In this document: positions 17,522 to 25,636 of the stretch, one piece after another | How the letters are laid out: every line of letters begins with the position of its first letter | Position numbering within the stretch: the stretch's first letter is position 1 | Origin: an uncultured Acidobacteriia bacterium | GTDB taxonomy: Bacteria; Acidobacteriota; Terriglobia; Bryobacterales; Bryobacteraceae | Assembly (NCBI GenBank): GCA_903875575.1 | Contig: CAIQWJ010000093.1 | Span: 23,056 to 87,055, forward strand | DNA: 64,000 bases | Reading direction: 5' to 3' | Program-made: the position numbers and the translations under genes | The notes under the pieces: generated by a model | Seen by the model: the letters and a program-made list of their open reading frames with translations, nothing else | The model's database searches: none | Told to the model about the DNA's origin: nothing

Positions 17522-18634
17522 CTATGTGGATTTATTGGCAGGGCTGTTATCGGCAGGGAACCAATGCCGCGTGCGATTGCAGGCGGCGCAAACTGAGAGC
17601 ATCACCGGCACTTCCACGAGGACGCCCACGACCGTGGCGAGCGCCGCACCGGACTCCGGACCGAACAGCGCGATCGCCGTCGCCACCGCGAGTTCGAAAA
17701 AGTTTGACGCCCCGATGAGGGCTCCGGGAGCCGCGACGGAATGCTCTACTTTGAGCCACTTCATTAAGCCGTAGGCAAGGCCCGCATTGAAGTAGACCTG
17801 CAGCGTGATCGGAACGGCGATCAGGATCACGTGGAAACAGCGACTGGTAATGTTGTCCGACTGAAAGGCGAAGATAAGGACCAGGGTCGCCAGCAGGGCG
17901 GTGATCGTGAGTGGGGCGAATTTCGGCAGCAGCGTCTCCTCGAACCAGACGCGACCGTGACTGCGAACCAGAAACAGACGGAGCAGCGTCCCGGCCACCA
18001 GCGGCACCACAATGAACACGATCACCGAGGTCAGCAGTACGTTGAAAGGAACGGTCAGCGAGGAGGCCCCGTGAACGAGAAACCGGACAATCGGAACAAA
18101 GAGGACCAGCATGATGAGGTCATTGACCGACACCTGCACGAGCGTGTAGGCCGCGTCTCCCTTCGTGAGATGACTCCAGACAAATACCATCGCGGTACAC
18201 GGTGCGGCGGCAAGGATGATACAGCCCGCAATGTATTGGTCGGCCTCGGCGGGGGCGATGAAAGGCGCGAAAACAACGCGGAAGAACGCCCACGCCAGAA
18301 GGGCCATCGAGAATGGTTTCACTACCCAATTGATGAAGAGCGTCACGAATAAGCCGGTTGGACGCCGCCCGACGTTTTTCACCGATGAGAAATCCACCTT
18401 CATCATCATCGGGATAATCATGAGCCAGATCAGCACGGCAATCGGGGCGTTGATCTGACTTCCGGAGCCCAGCTCCAGGCCTCGTAAACCAGCCATCGCA
18501 CCGGGCAGCAATTTCCCCATGCCAATTCCGGCCGCCATGCAGAGCGCCACCCACACCGAGAGGTAACGCTCGAACGTGCCAAGGCCGGCGGGGACGTCGG
18601 CCGGTACCGCTGTAATTGCGTGACTATCCGGCAT
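17522..18634 (-). CDS. acr3: Acr3 family arsenite efflux transporter
   Basis: A 370-residue membrane protein with ten expected helices. It exports arsenite from the cytoplasm using the proton gradient. Family landmarks are FERYLSVWVALCMAAGIGMG at the N-terminus and the essential Cys block GCIILAAAPCTAMVFVWSHL near residue 155. Length is typical. It is transcribed leftward with arsC. The promoter should lie in 18635-18684, shared with the divergent DUF486 gene. Confidence 0.93.
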   Translation of the reverse strand: MPDSHAITAVPADVPAGLGTFERYLSVWVALCMAAGIGMGKLLPGAMAGLRGLELGSGSQINAPIAVLIWLMIIPMMMKVDFSSVKNVGRRPTGLFVTLFINWVVKPFSMALLAWAFFRVVFAPFIAPAEADQYIAGCIILAAAPCTAMVFVWSHLTKGDAAYTLVQVSVNDLIMLVLFVPIVRFLVHGASSLTVPFNVLLTSVIVFIVVPLVAGTLLRLFLVRSHGRVWFEETLLPKFAPLTITALLATLVLIFAFQSDNITSRCFHVILIAVPITLQVYFNAGLAYGLMKWLKVEHSVAAPGALIGASNFFELAVATAIALFGPESGAALATVVGVLVEVPVMLSVCAACNRTRHWFPADNSPANKST

Positions 18635-18684
18635 ACCCGCCCGCTTTTTTGAACGCGGCCGACATCGCCGGTCTACTATGGCGC

Positions 18685-19020
18685 ATGCTCACTGTTTTGC
18701 TGCTGATTGCTTCGAATACGTTCATGACGTTTGCCTGGTACGGCCATTTGAAACATCGTTCCGCCCCGCTTTGGGAAGCGATTCTCTTCAGCTGGCTGAT
18801 CGCGCTTGGCGAATACTGCCTTCAGGTTCCGGCGAACCGGATCGGTTATGGCCGGTTTTCCGGCTATCAACTGAAGATCATTCAGGAAGCCATCACGCTG
18901 GTGGTGTTCGCGGTCTTCGCGTGGCTTTACCTGGGGGAATCAATGCGCTGGAACTATGCCGTTTCCTTCGTGCTCCTATTCGTGGCGGTGGCGGTGGCGT
19001 TTATCGGCAAGCCAGCCTGA
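18685..19020 (+). CDS. DMT family / DUF486 small membrane protein
   Basis: A 111-residue protein with four membrane segments. The DUF486 signature is NTFMTFAWYGHLK near residue 11, with LGEYCLQVPANRIGYGRFS in the middle and YLGESMRWNYA near the end. Function is unknown, although the fold resembles half of a drug/metabolite transporter. The ATG at 18685 is preceded by TACTAT at 18674-18679 with only five bases between, so transcription may begin at or near the start codon. It sits alone on the plus strand inside the ars island, between acr3 and arsM. Confidence 0.82.
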   Translation: MLTVLLLIASNTFMTFAWYGHLKHRSAPLWEAILFSWLIALGEYCLQVPANRIGYGRFSGYQLKIIQEAITLVVFAVFAWLYLGESMRWNYAVSFVLLFVAVAVAFIGKPA

Positions 19021-19021
19021 T

Positions 19022-19879
19022 TTATGAGCAGCAACCCGGCGCGCAGCATGGGGCTTTCACCTGCGGCTTCACAGCGCGGATGAAAGCGCTCATGAATTTG
19101 CCATCCACCTGCGGGGCAATGGCGTCGACGTCAATGCCCTGCCCTGACAGAAAGGTGCGGGCGTCTTCGATGCGATAAACGCGGGTTGGCTCCACGCCGA
19201 TGTTTTCGAAACCCGCGACGGCGAGCTTGTTCCGGTATTCCGTTTCTTCGAGCGCACCAGCCACGCAGCCGACCCACATCAGAACGCTCTCGCGGATCTC
19301 CGGCAGCATAGGGCCTGTCGTGACGACGTCGGACACGGCCAGGCGGCCTCCCGGCTTGAGGACGCGGAAGGCTTCGCGCAGGACGCGGTCTTTATCGGCT
19401 GAGAGATTGATGACGCAGTTGGAAATGATGACATCGAAACTGTTGTCTGGCAGCGGAATGTGTTCGATTTCGCCCTTGAGGAATTCGACGTTGGTGGCAC
19501 CCGCCGACTGTTTGTTCCGCTCGGCGAGGGCGAGCATTTCGTCCGTCATGTCGAGGCCGTAGGCTTTGCCGGTCGGCCCGACGCGTCTGGCGGAGAGCAA
19601 CACGTCGATGCCGCCGCCGGAACCGAGATCGAGCACGGTTTCGCCAGGAAGGAGTTCCGCGAGGGCGGTCGGATTGCCGCAGCCGAGAGAGGCGAGGACT
19701 GCTTCTTCCGGTAGCTGTGTGGTCTGGCCGTCGGTGTAGAGATTGCTGGTAATGGGGTCGCAGCAGTTGTCGAGCGCGGCGGCCGCGCCGCAGCAGGAAC
19801 TGCCGCCGGACTTCACGCGCAGGGCCGCTGCGCCGTACTTCTCGCGAACAACGTCTCTGATACCTGTGCCCTCGTTCAT
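19022..19879 (-). CDS. arsM: Arsenite S-adenosylmethionine methyltransferase ArsM
   Basis: A 285-residue methyltransferase that converts As(III) to methylated, partly volatile arsenicals. SAM motif I is [20 protein letters not shown] near residue 81. Cys residues matching the arsenic-binding set lie in [18 protein letters not shown] and WVGCVAG. The N-terminus (SSCCGAA, DNCCDP) and the C-terminus (PCCAPGCCS) are extra Cys-rich. Its ATG lies four bases after the stop of arsR, so the two form an operon regulated at the dyad at 20236-20259. Confidence 0.92.
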   Translation of the reverse strand: MNEGTGIRDVVREKYGAAALRVKSGGSSCCGAAAALDNCCDPITSNLYTDGQTTQLPEEAVLASLGCGNPTALAELLPGETVLDLGSGGGIDVLLSARRVGPTGKAYGLDMTDEMLALAERNKQSAGATNVEFLKGEIEHIPLPDNSFDVIISNCVINLSADKDRVLREAFRVLKPGGRLAVSDVVTTGPMLPEIRESVLMWVGCVAGALEETEYRNKLAVAGFENIGVEPTRVYRIEDARTFLSGQGIDVDAIAPQVDGKFMSAFIRAVKPQVKAPCCAPGCCS

Positions 19880-19883
19880 GGAG

Positions 19884-20237
19884 TTACCTCGTCTTGCAAG
19901 TCTGAAAGAGAACTTTGACTGGAATTGCCTTGTTGCGGGTGCAGCACTCAGCGTAGAGGAATTCGAGCATTTCCTGGAGGACGGCGGTGTTCGCGCGATA
20001 GCGCAGGAAGGTGCCTTCGCGGGAGACTTCGATAAGGCCTTCGTTGCGAAGTTTGTCGAGGTGGTGGGAAAGATTGGAGCCTGAGAGTTCGAGTTCGGTC
20101 TGGATCTCGCCGACTACGAGACCTTCCGGGTGAGCGGAGAGCAGGAGGCGGAGGATGCGGAGGCGTTGTTCGCTGCCGATGGCGGCGAACATGTCGGCGA
20201 AGCGCAGGGTCTGTTCGGCGCTCTTGAGCGTTTCCAT
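19884..20237 (-). CDS. arsR: ArsR family metalloregulator (second copy)
   Basis: A 117-residue winged-helix repressor, not closely similar to the one at 13770. It has FAAIGSEQRLRILRLLL, the recognition helix SGSNLSHHLDKLRNEGLI, and a C-terminal ECCTRNKA with adjacent Cys that, with the distal Cys (FQTCKTR), can bind As(III). It is first gene of the arsR-arsM operon. A perfect inverted repeat overlaps its own start codon, implying autorepression. Confidence 0.9.
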   Translation of the reverse strand: METLKSAEQTLRFADMFAAIGSEQRLRILRLLLSAHPEGLVVGEIQTELELSGSNLSHHLDKLRNEGLIEVSREGTFLRYRANTAVLQEMLEFLYAECCTRNKAIPVKVLFQTCKTR

Positions 20238-20259
20238 ATTTCAATGATAATAGAAATAT
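20236..20259 (-). promoter_or_regulatory. Probable ArsR operator over the arsR start codon
   Basis: A perfect 7-bp inverted repeat, ATATTTC at 20236-20242 and GAAATAT at 20253-20259, is separated by ten A/T-rich bases in a GC-rich region. The left arm covers two bases of the arsR ATG (20235-20237). Position and AT-rich dyad symmetry fit an ArsR binding site that would block transcription of arsR-arsM until As(III) binds. Confidence 0.65.
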
Positions 20260-20290
20260 AGAAACGTGTCAAGGGCGTCGATGAGGAGAG

Positions 20291-21514
20291 TTACTTCACT
20301 TCGAAATGGATGGTCTCCGCAAACGCGCGGTTTGTCGCTTGTTCTGAGACGCTTACGTAGCCATCGTACAAGCCTGGAGAAAGGGTAAAATTCGAGCGAT
20401 GCACGCCAACAGCCGCCTGAACCCGGTCCTGCCCCCCCACAACAGTCTGGCCCGAAGAACCGGAATTCGTACGGGTTCTAATTTGCTCGTTAATTACGAC
20501 AGTACCGGAAAGAAAATCGAGCGGCACTGAAAACACGGAGAAGCTTCCGGCCAAATAGATCTGCACTGAAGCGTGCCTGCCCGGCAGTGCCCCAATGGTA
20601 GGGAGGGCCTCGAGAATACCTCGACCGACACGAAGCTGTCTAAGTATCTCCCGATCGGTCTGCTGCTCAGGGTCGAGGCCCGCCGTCCCTTCAAACGTCG
20701 CTGTCGCCGTCGGATAGTTGATACGCATGGGACCGTTCCCAACGGGAAACTCCAACTCCACGCTGCTGTGGAAGTTTTCGAGGTAGTTATAGCGCCAGAT
20801 CTGCGAGGGGTTCTGTGCGTTGGAACTGCGGTCGTCAATCTGGTCCGGCGGTCCATAGGCGATGTAGGTCCAGGGCATGGGGCCAGCGGCGGAACCAAAT
20901 CTCGCCTGGGCCTGCGCAACCCGCCGGTTGTACTCTTCGGGTGCCATGCCCGCTGGCATGAGCGACGCTCCACCGCGACCGCCGCCTGCGGGAGTAGTTG
21001 TGGGTGTGACCGCGCTCACGTCAATGGGATATATCGCGACGTTTGCCGTGGTCGCGGCGGTGATCGCGCTCTTCAATGCTTCCTGGTTTGCATCACCTGA
21101 AGGCATGCCGGCAGCGAAATACATCAGCGCTTTCTTCTGCGGGAAGGCACCCAACATTTTTGCCGCAGTCACGATGACAGCTACTTTGGCGTCCGGAGAA
21201 TGGACGGGAATAGTGACTCCTGCCGCGTTTATCTTTTGGATGACGCTCTCCAGCGTAGCCGTATTGTCGGTAAAATCCTGGAGGAGCTCCACGGGTCCGG
21301 CCCCCGCTAACAGCACGCTCACACGATCTCCAGGCTGGAGCCTGTCGTGGACGTAACTGACGCCAGCTTGTCGGCTTCGAGCCTGCTCGTCCGCATTCAT
21401 ACCGCCGAAATCGAACAGGAACGCCACCAGGCGCCCGTTCTGCTGCTGCGCTGTCGCTGTTGGCGCAACAGGCGCCTCGGGTGTTGCCGCAGCGGGCCGC
21501 TGTCCCGTCGTCAC
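20291..21514 (-). CDS. Acidobacterial VWFA-domain protein, in frame with the upstream M56 gene
   Basis: A 407-residue frame. Residues about 28-175 form a VWFA-like domain (LVAFLFDFGGMNADEQARSR) whose metal site is degenerate: DFGGM replaces DxSxS. A later block (QIWRYNYLENFHSSVELEF) resembles GWxTD-type domains of acidobacteria. The only starts are weak, for example GTG at 21514, without ribosome site or signal peptide. It lies in the same frame as the M56 gene, separated by a single TAG at 21530-21532 and five codons. It may be the C-terminal half of a former M56-VWFA protein, or a separate coupled gene. Confidence 0.75.
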   Translation of the reverse strand: MTTGQRPAAATPEAPVAPTATAQQQNGRLVAFLFDFGGMNADEQARSRQAGVSYVHDRLQPGDRVSVLLAGAGPVELLQDFTDNTATLESVIQKINAAGVTIPVHSPDAKVAVIVTAAKMLGAFPQKKALMYFAAGMPSGDANQEALKSAITAATTANVAIYPIDVSAVTPTTTPAGGGRGGASLMPAGMAPEEYNRRVAQAQARFGSAAGPMPWTYIAYGPPDQIDDRSSNAQNPSQIWRYNYLENFHSSVELEFPVGNGPMRINYPTATATFEGTAGLDPEQQTDREILRQLRVGRGILEALPTIGALPGRHASVQIYLAGSFSVFSVPLDFLSGTVVINEQIRTRTNSGSSGQTVVGGQDRVQAAVGVHRSNFTLSPGLYDGYVSVSEQATNRAFAETIHFEVK

Positions 21515-21529
21515 CGGCGTGCGCGACGC

Positions 21530-22537
21530 CTACGCTAACTGCATCAGTGGCTGGATGAGTGCCGCGGGAGCCTGCGCCAGAATCGCGGGGGAATGACCTA
21601 CGCCGAGCACCACGCCCACCGCCAGCGGCCCCGCAACCGCCACCAATCCGGCAAATGCGAGAAGCGCCCTCTTCGCAATACTCAAACCCCGCACTCCGCG
21701 ATTCAGCATGATGGCCTCGATTCTCTTCCTGATATCCGACCCTGTGACACCCGCCACGCACACCAGCGGCGATTCCATGTACAGTTTGCAGACGCCAAGG
21801 ATCGCGTCGGCATAAACCCTCGGCTGGTTGCCGAGCCGCAGTACTTCTTCATCGCAGGCACGCTCCCGTTCGGCTAGCAAGCGTGCGCCGACCCACCAAA
21901 CCAACGGATGGAACCAGAACACAGCTTCGACGATCATGTGGATCGATGCCAGCAGGTTGTCACGCCGACGCACATGGCACATCTCATGCGCGAGCACGGT
22001 TTCCAGTTGCTGCGGTGTCAGGCTGTCCGCGATCCCCTCGGGTAGCAAGAGCACCGGACGCAGCCAGCCGACTACACCTGGTTCCAACAGGCCCGGCGCA
22101 ACCCTGGTTTCGACACCTTCCAGTTGCAGGGGCACCGAGGCGTGGACGGCAGCCCGGATACGCAGCCAGTTGCGCAGGCGCAGGGACGAGATTGCGATGA
22201 GCCCGGCGAGCCACAGGGCAACTATCGCGATCGGCCGCCAGTCGACTGGGACGGGCGGCGGAGTACCAACAGACGGTTGGCTGGTGAACGGCCCGCTGAC
22301 GTATTCGACGGCGAAGGCAACAGCTGGGGTGGCTATTTTCCGTGCCACGGGAGTCCATGCGAAGTAACTTCCCACTTTCATTAGCACCGCTAGCGGGATG
22401 AGGAATTTCATGGAGGCGCTGAACCACAGCCAGTGGCGAACCTGTGCGCGGTTACTGCGAAACAGAAGCGTCAACAGCGCCGCTGCGACGGCAAACCATG
22501 TGGACTGCCATAGATGAGTTGTGATTTCGCTGATCAT
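21530..22537 (-). CDS. M56 family (BlaR1-like) membrane metallopeptidase
   Basis: A 335-residue BlaR1-type protein. Membrane segments lie at about residues 10-26, 38-60, 103-120 and 300-320. The zinc-protease motif HEMCH is at residues 184-188, followed by RRRDN. BlaR1/MecR1 proteins sense a signal outside and cleave the paired BlaI repressor inside. A blaI-like gene lies 0.8 kb upstream in the same unit. There is no C-terminal penicillin-binding domain; the frame ends soon after the last helix at a TAG and then resumes as a VWFA protein. Confidence 0.88.
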   Translation of the reverse strand: MISEITTHLWQSTWFAVAAALLTLLFRSNRAQVRHWLWFSASMKFLIPLAVLMKVGSYFAWTPVARKIATPAVAFAVEYVSGPFTSQPSVGTPPPVPVDWRPIAIVALWLAGLIAISSLRLRNWLRIRAAVHASVPLQLEGVETRVAPGLLEPGVVGWLRPVLLLPEGIADSLTPQQLETVLAHEMCHVRRRDNLLASIHMIVEAVFWFHPLVWWVGARLLAERERACDEEVLRLGNQPRVYADAILGVCKLYMESPLVCVAGVTGSDIRKRIEAIMLNRGVRGLSIAKRALLAFAGLVAVAGPLAVGVVLGVGHSPAILAQAPAALIQPLMQLA

Positions 22538-22555
22538 TTCGGGTCATCCTTCGAT

Positions 22556-23317
22556 TCAGTTTTCAGTCGGAACCTTGTCCGCGCGGTCTACAACCAGGAC
22601 GTCAACCGCTCGCTTGCGGCTCTGCAATTCGAGGCCGCATTGTGTTTTCAGGACGCTGTATAACGAGTCGCCAGGGGGCGAATCACTGCCGGAAATATTG
22701 TCCGCCGACTGGAAGGTCACGTCAATGTCATAGCTGCCCGGCAAGTCTGTTTCATCGAACACGGGTCGCTTCAGGTAGAGCGTCAGGAAATCGGTCAAAG
22801 CCGACAGAGATGCCGACCTGCCAACAGCCCGCAGGGTATCGCCAATGGGAAACACGGCGATCTTGCCGGCAGGTGCGGCCGCCAATGCCGCGGGTTTCAG
22901 TTTCGGCCCGCTTTTAGAAACTACGAGACCTAACGCAGAAATCTCTTTGTTTTCCCGATGCGACACCATGTGGAAGCGCTCGTTGAGAAGGCCGCCGAGC
23001 ATCGTCCGAAACTGGCTCTCATCCGTCCCGGGGGGCAGGGTGGCCGCGATGTCGTAGAGTTCGTCGGTCATCCACGCGGGCGTGACGAGTTGGAATTGCC
23101 GCAGGTCCCAGGCACGCATGAGAAGGGTAGTCAGGTTCACGCTGACATAACTGATCCGGCCTGGAGAGCTTGTGCCCGGCCCGCCCGTCATTTGCATGCG
23201 CGCCTTTTGGGGACCGGTCACCTTCCTGACCGAGGCTGTTTCGAAGGCGGTTTGAGCGAAGGCGGCAGAGGCGAGGATTGCCGATATCGCGACGACCGAT
23301 GCTGCCCGCCTGTTCAT
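22556..23317 (-). CDS. TIGR03435 family secreted protein (first copy)
   Basis: A 253-residue protein of the TIGR03435 family, known almost only from Acidobacteria and often found with M56/BlaI. A signal peptide occupies about residues 1-21 (ISAILASAAFAQ). The family hallmarks are AFETASVRKV after cleavage, the middle LLMRAWDLRQFQL and LPGSYDIDVTF, and the C-terminal ELQSRKRAVDVLVVDRAD. Function is unknown. The ATG overlaps the blaI stop as ATGA, and the M56 gene follows after 18 bases, so it is the middle gene of this operon. Confidence 0.88.
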   Translation of the reverse strand: MNRRAASVVAISAILASAAFAQTAFETASVRKVTGPQKARMQMTGGPGTSSPGRISYVSVNLTTLLMRAWDLRQFQLVTPAWMTDELYDIAATLPPGTDESQFRTMLGGLLNERFHMVSHRENKEISALGLVVSKSGPKLKPAALAAAPAGKIAVFPIGDTLRAVGRSASLSALTDFLTLYLKRPVFDETDLPGSYDIDVTFQSADNISGSDSPPGDSLYSVLKTQCGLELQSRKRAVDVLVVDRADKVPTEN

Positions 23318-23694
23318 TTTGCCTTCCCCTTATCCAGCTTCTGGATAGTCTTTTCGAGTTCACGCACGTCGGCGAGCGTGAGTTTCCCTGCTTCGGCCAG
23401 TTGCGCCATCATCGGCTGCGCTTTGCCGCCGAAGAAGCTGAGGATTTCGTCGAGCAGTTTGTGTCGCGTGACGTCGCGGGCGACCAGCGGCTCGAAGATA
23501 TCGGCATTGCCGATCTTGCGCACGCGGCGGACTGTCTGCTTGCCTTCGAGCCGGTAGACGGTCGTCTGGATGGTGGTGTAAGCGGGGCGAGGTTCGGGGA
23601 AGGCCTCCTGAATTTCGCGGATAGAGGCTTTTCCGTGGGCCCACAGGGCCTCCAGGATTTGAAGTTCCAGCTTGCTGAGTTTGGTCGGGCGCAT
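23314..23694 (-). CDS. BlaI/MecI/CopY family repressor
   Basis: A 126-residue winged-helix repressor. KLSKLELQILEALW starts the DNA-binding domain and AYTTIQTTVYRLEGK is the recognition region. The C-terminal half is the dimerisation and cleavage region. It probably represses its own operon (blaI, TIGR03435, M56, VWFA) and is released when the M56 peptidase cuts it. A long inverted repeat lies 18 bases upstream of the ATG. No beta-lactamase gene is nearby, so the signal is unlikely to be beta-lactam specific. Confidence 0.9.
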   Translation of the reverse strand: MRPTKLSKLELQILEALWAHGKASIREIQEAFPEPRPAYTTIQTTVYRLEGKQTVRRVRKIGNADIFEPLVARDVTRHKLLDEILSFFGGKAQPMMAQLAEAGKLTLADVRELEKTIQKLDKGKAK

Positions 23695-23711
23695 CTCTTT
23701 CTCACTGCCTC

Positions 23712-23748
23712 CTACTATTTCATGACTGATACTACTATGAAATAGTAG
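23712..23748 (-). promoter_or_regulatory. BlaI-type operator: 12-bp perfect inverted repeat
   Basis: CTACTATTTCAT at 23712-23723 is repeated as its exact reverse complement ATGAAATAGTAG at 23737-23748, with a 13-base spacer. The right arm with five bases of the spacer also forms the compact dyad CTACTATGAAATAGTAG (23732-23748). It lies directly upstream of the blaI start, where a BlaI dimer would block the promoter. Two overlapping dimer sites are possible. Confidence 0.7.
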
Positions 23749-23814
23749 AACGCTGCAAGAGGATTTTTTTTGGGGGGCTTCGATTACGGAGCGGGAGGGC
23801 GCCGAGGTTACCGT

Positions 23815-25635
23815 TCAGCGGGTGAGGGTAACGAACTTGCCAGCCGTGGTCCGGACCGGGAAATCCGAATAGCGTGACAAGTGCTTTTCATCTCCTGCGC
23901 ATTCGAGGCACACTACGGCGCAGGGCGTCGCGGTGATCGGCTGTGCGTAGCGTTTCGACGCGTTCTCGACAGCCGCGTGGATAAACGCGACGTTTGGATT
24001 GCGCTTCCGGAGCAGCGCCATCAGCGGATATTCGAGTTGGAAGTGCGTAATATCGAGGGCAACCGTGTCGCATTTAGCAAGGGCGGATTGCTGCGCGGTG
24101 TCCCGATAGGAAGCCGCGTTGTCCCACGGTTTCATGTCGGAGACATACTGCTGGTCGCGTGCCACTTGCAGAACGCTGCCCGGCCCCCGCAATGGCCGTA
24201 CCCAGTTTTCCAGGGTGGGTAATCGCGCGCCGTCCAGCAGGAGAAGGCACGCGGCAAGTTGAAGCAGGGTGGGAGTCAGGACTTCCTCCAGCATCGACGC
24301 CAGCGGCGCGCCCAACACGAACAGCGGCAGCAGCAATCGACCCATGAAGAGTTGCCACTTCAGGTACGCGCTGTAGGCCACGAAGGCCGCCACCAGGGAG
24401 AGCGCGTACCAGCACTTCTCGCTGCCCCTCGCTTTCCATAAGATCGCGATTCCCAGCAACGTTAGTGCCAGCAACGCCGTACGATTTGGCGCGTCTGTTT
24501 CGTGATTGGCATTGCGGGGCGCGCGATAGAGAGTCATCGGCCACGTGGCTGCGGGATCATTCACGTCGATGCCCAGCGCTTCATGGGCGCGGGTTACAAC
24601 GCGGAAGACAAGTTGGTTCCAGCGCTCGCTGCGGCCGCCCATTTGTTCGCTGGTATGGCGCAGGATATTGGAGACTGTTGGCTTCCAGCCTGGTGAATCG
24701 TTGCGCCAGCGGTAGACGCCGTCGCCCTGCGCGGAATCGAACCCCATGATGGAACCGCTGAGTTCGTAGTTGCGGAGATACTGCGGGGCGTTGAGCGCGA
24801 ATGCTATAGATCCCGCGGCCAGGGCCGGACCAATCATGCGCCAGCGCATCTTTTTGATGGCTGGCAGTAGAATCGCCGCGATCACGCACGGCGCGAACAG
24901 GTAGGCCGTCGCCTTCGTGTAAAACGCAAGCCCGCAGGCAACGCCCAAGAAGGCGGCGTCAAGCCACTTTACCGACTTCGCGAACTGAAACGCGAAGTAG
25001 ACTGCCGTTACCAGCCACATCGCCATGAAGTAATCGTTCTTCGCACCGGAACTGGCGAGAATACCCGAAGGCAGCGTGGCACAGAAAAGCGCTGCGATCC
25101 ACTGGCCACGCTTTCTCGCGCCAAGGCAACCGGCAATTGCGGACGCACCCATGAGGCAGCCGATGGACGAGAACCACTGCACGAAGTTGATGAAGCGATC
25201 GCCGCCGGAAAGGAGATACGTGTGGAGCATCAGATACTCCGCCAGGGGCTGGAGCATGATCTGGTTCAGGTAGGGAGTGGGAAAGAAGCGGACGCTGTGT
25301 TGTTCGGCCCAGTAGATGATGCGTGGCATGTGATACGCCATGGCATCAGAACTGTTGGGTGGGCTGAACGCGGCGGTAACGCCCGTCAGCGTCAGGATGG
25401 CGATGATCCCGAGCGCGCAGAGAACAACTACGGGATCAAAAGTGAAGGCTGGGAGCTTCACACGGAAGGCGCGTCTCGCCGCGGGCACAGACAACGCCGC
25501 CGCCATTGAAAGCAACCACGCGACGAGTAGTGGTCCACGCGTCAGGGCAGTGCAGGCACTCAGCCCTTCGGTGATAACCAGCAGAGCAAGGCCGAACAGG
25601 ACGACCGCGTGCAACAAGCGGTCGCGGACTTCCAC
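23815..25635 (-). CDS. Glycosyltransferase family 39-like polytopic membrane protein
   Basis: A 606-residue protein with about 12 membrane segments. The loop after the second helix, SPPNSSDAMAYHMPRIIYWAEQ near residues 91-112, has the acidic/His content expected of GT-C enzymes such as ArnT or PMT, which transfer sugars from lipid-phosphate donors. The C-terminal 110 residues are soluble and probably periplasmic. The GTG at 25635 directly follows the Ku stop, so it may be read with ku by accident of position. Donor and acceptor are unknown. Confidence 0.75.
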   Translation of the reverse strand: MEVRDRLLHAVVLFGLALLVITEGLSACTALTRGPLLVAWLLSMAAALSVPAARRAFRVKLPAFTFDPVVVLCALGIIAILTLTGVTAAFSPPNSSDAMAYHMPRIIYWAEQHSVRFFPTPYLNQIMLQPLAEYLMLHTYLLSGGDRFINFVQWFSSIGCLMGASAIAGCLGARKRGQWIAALFCATLPSGILASSGAKNDYFMAMWLVTAVYFAFQFAKSVKWLDAAFLGVACGLAFYTKATAYLFAPCVIAAILLPAIKKMRWRMIGPALAAGSIAFALNAPQYLRNYELSGSIMGFDSAQGDGVYRWRNDSPGWKPTVSNILRHTSEQMGGRSERWNQLVFRVVTRAHEALGIDVNDPAATWPMTLYRAPRNANHETDAPNRTALLALTLLGIAILWKARGSEKCWYALSLVAAFVAYSAYLKWQLFMGRLLLPLFVLGAPLASMLEEVLTPTLLQLAACLLLLDGARLPTLENWVRPLRGPGSVLQVARDQQYVSDMKPWDNAASYRDTAQQSALAKCDTVALDITHFQLEYPLMALLRKRNPNVAFIHAAVENASKRYAQPITATPCAVVCLECAGDEKHLSRYSDFPVRTTAGKFVTLTR

Positions 25636-25636
25636 T

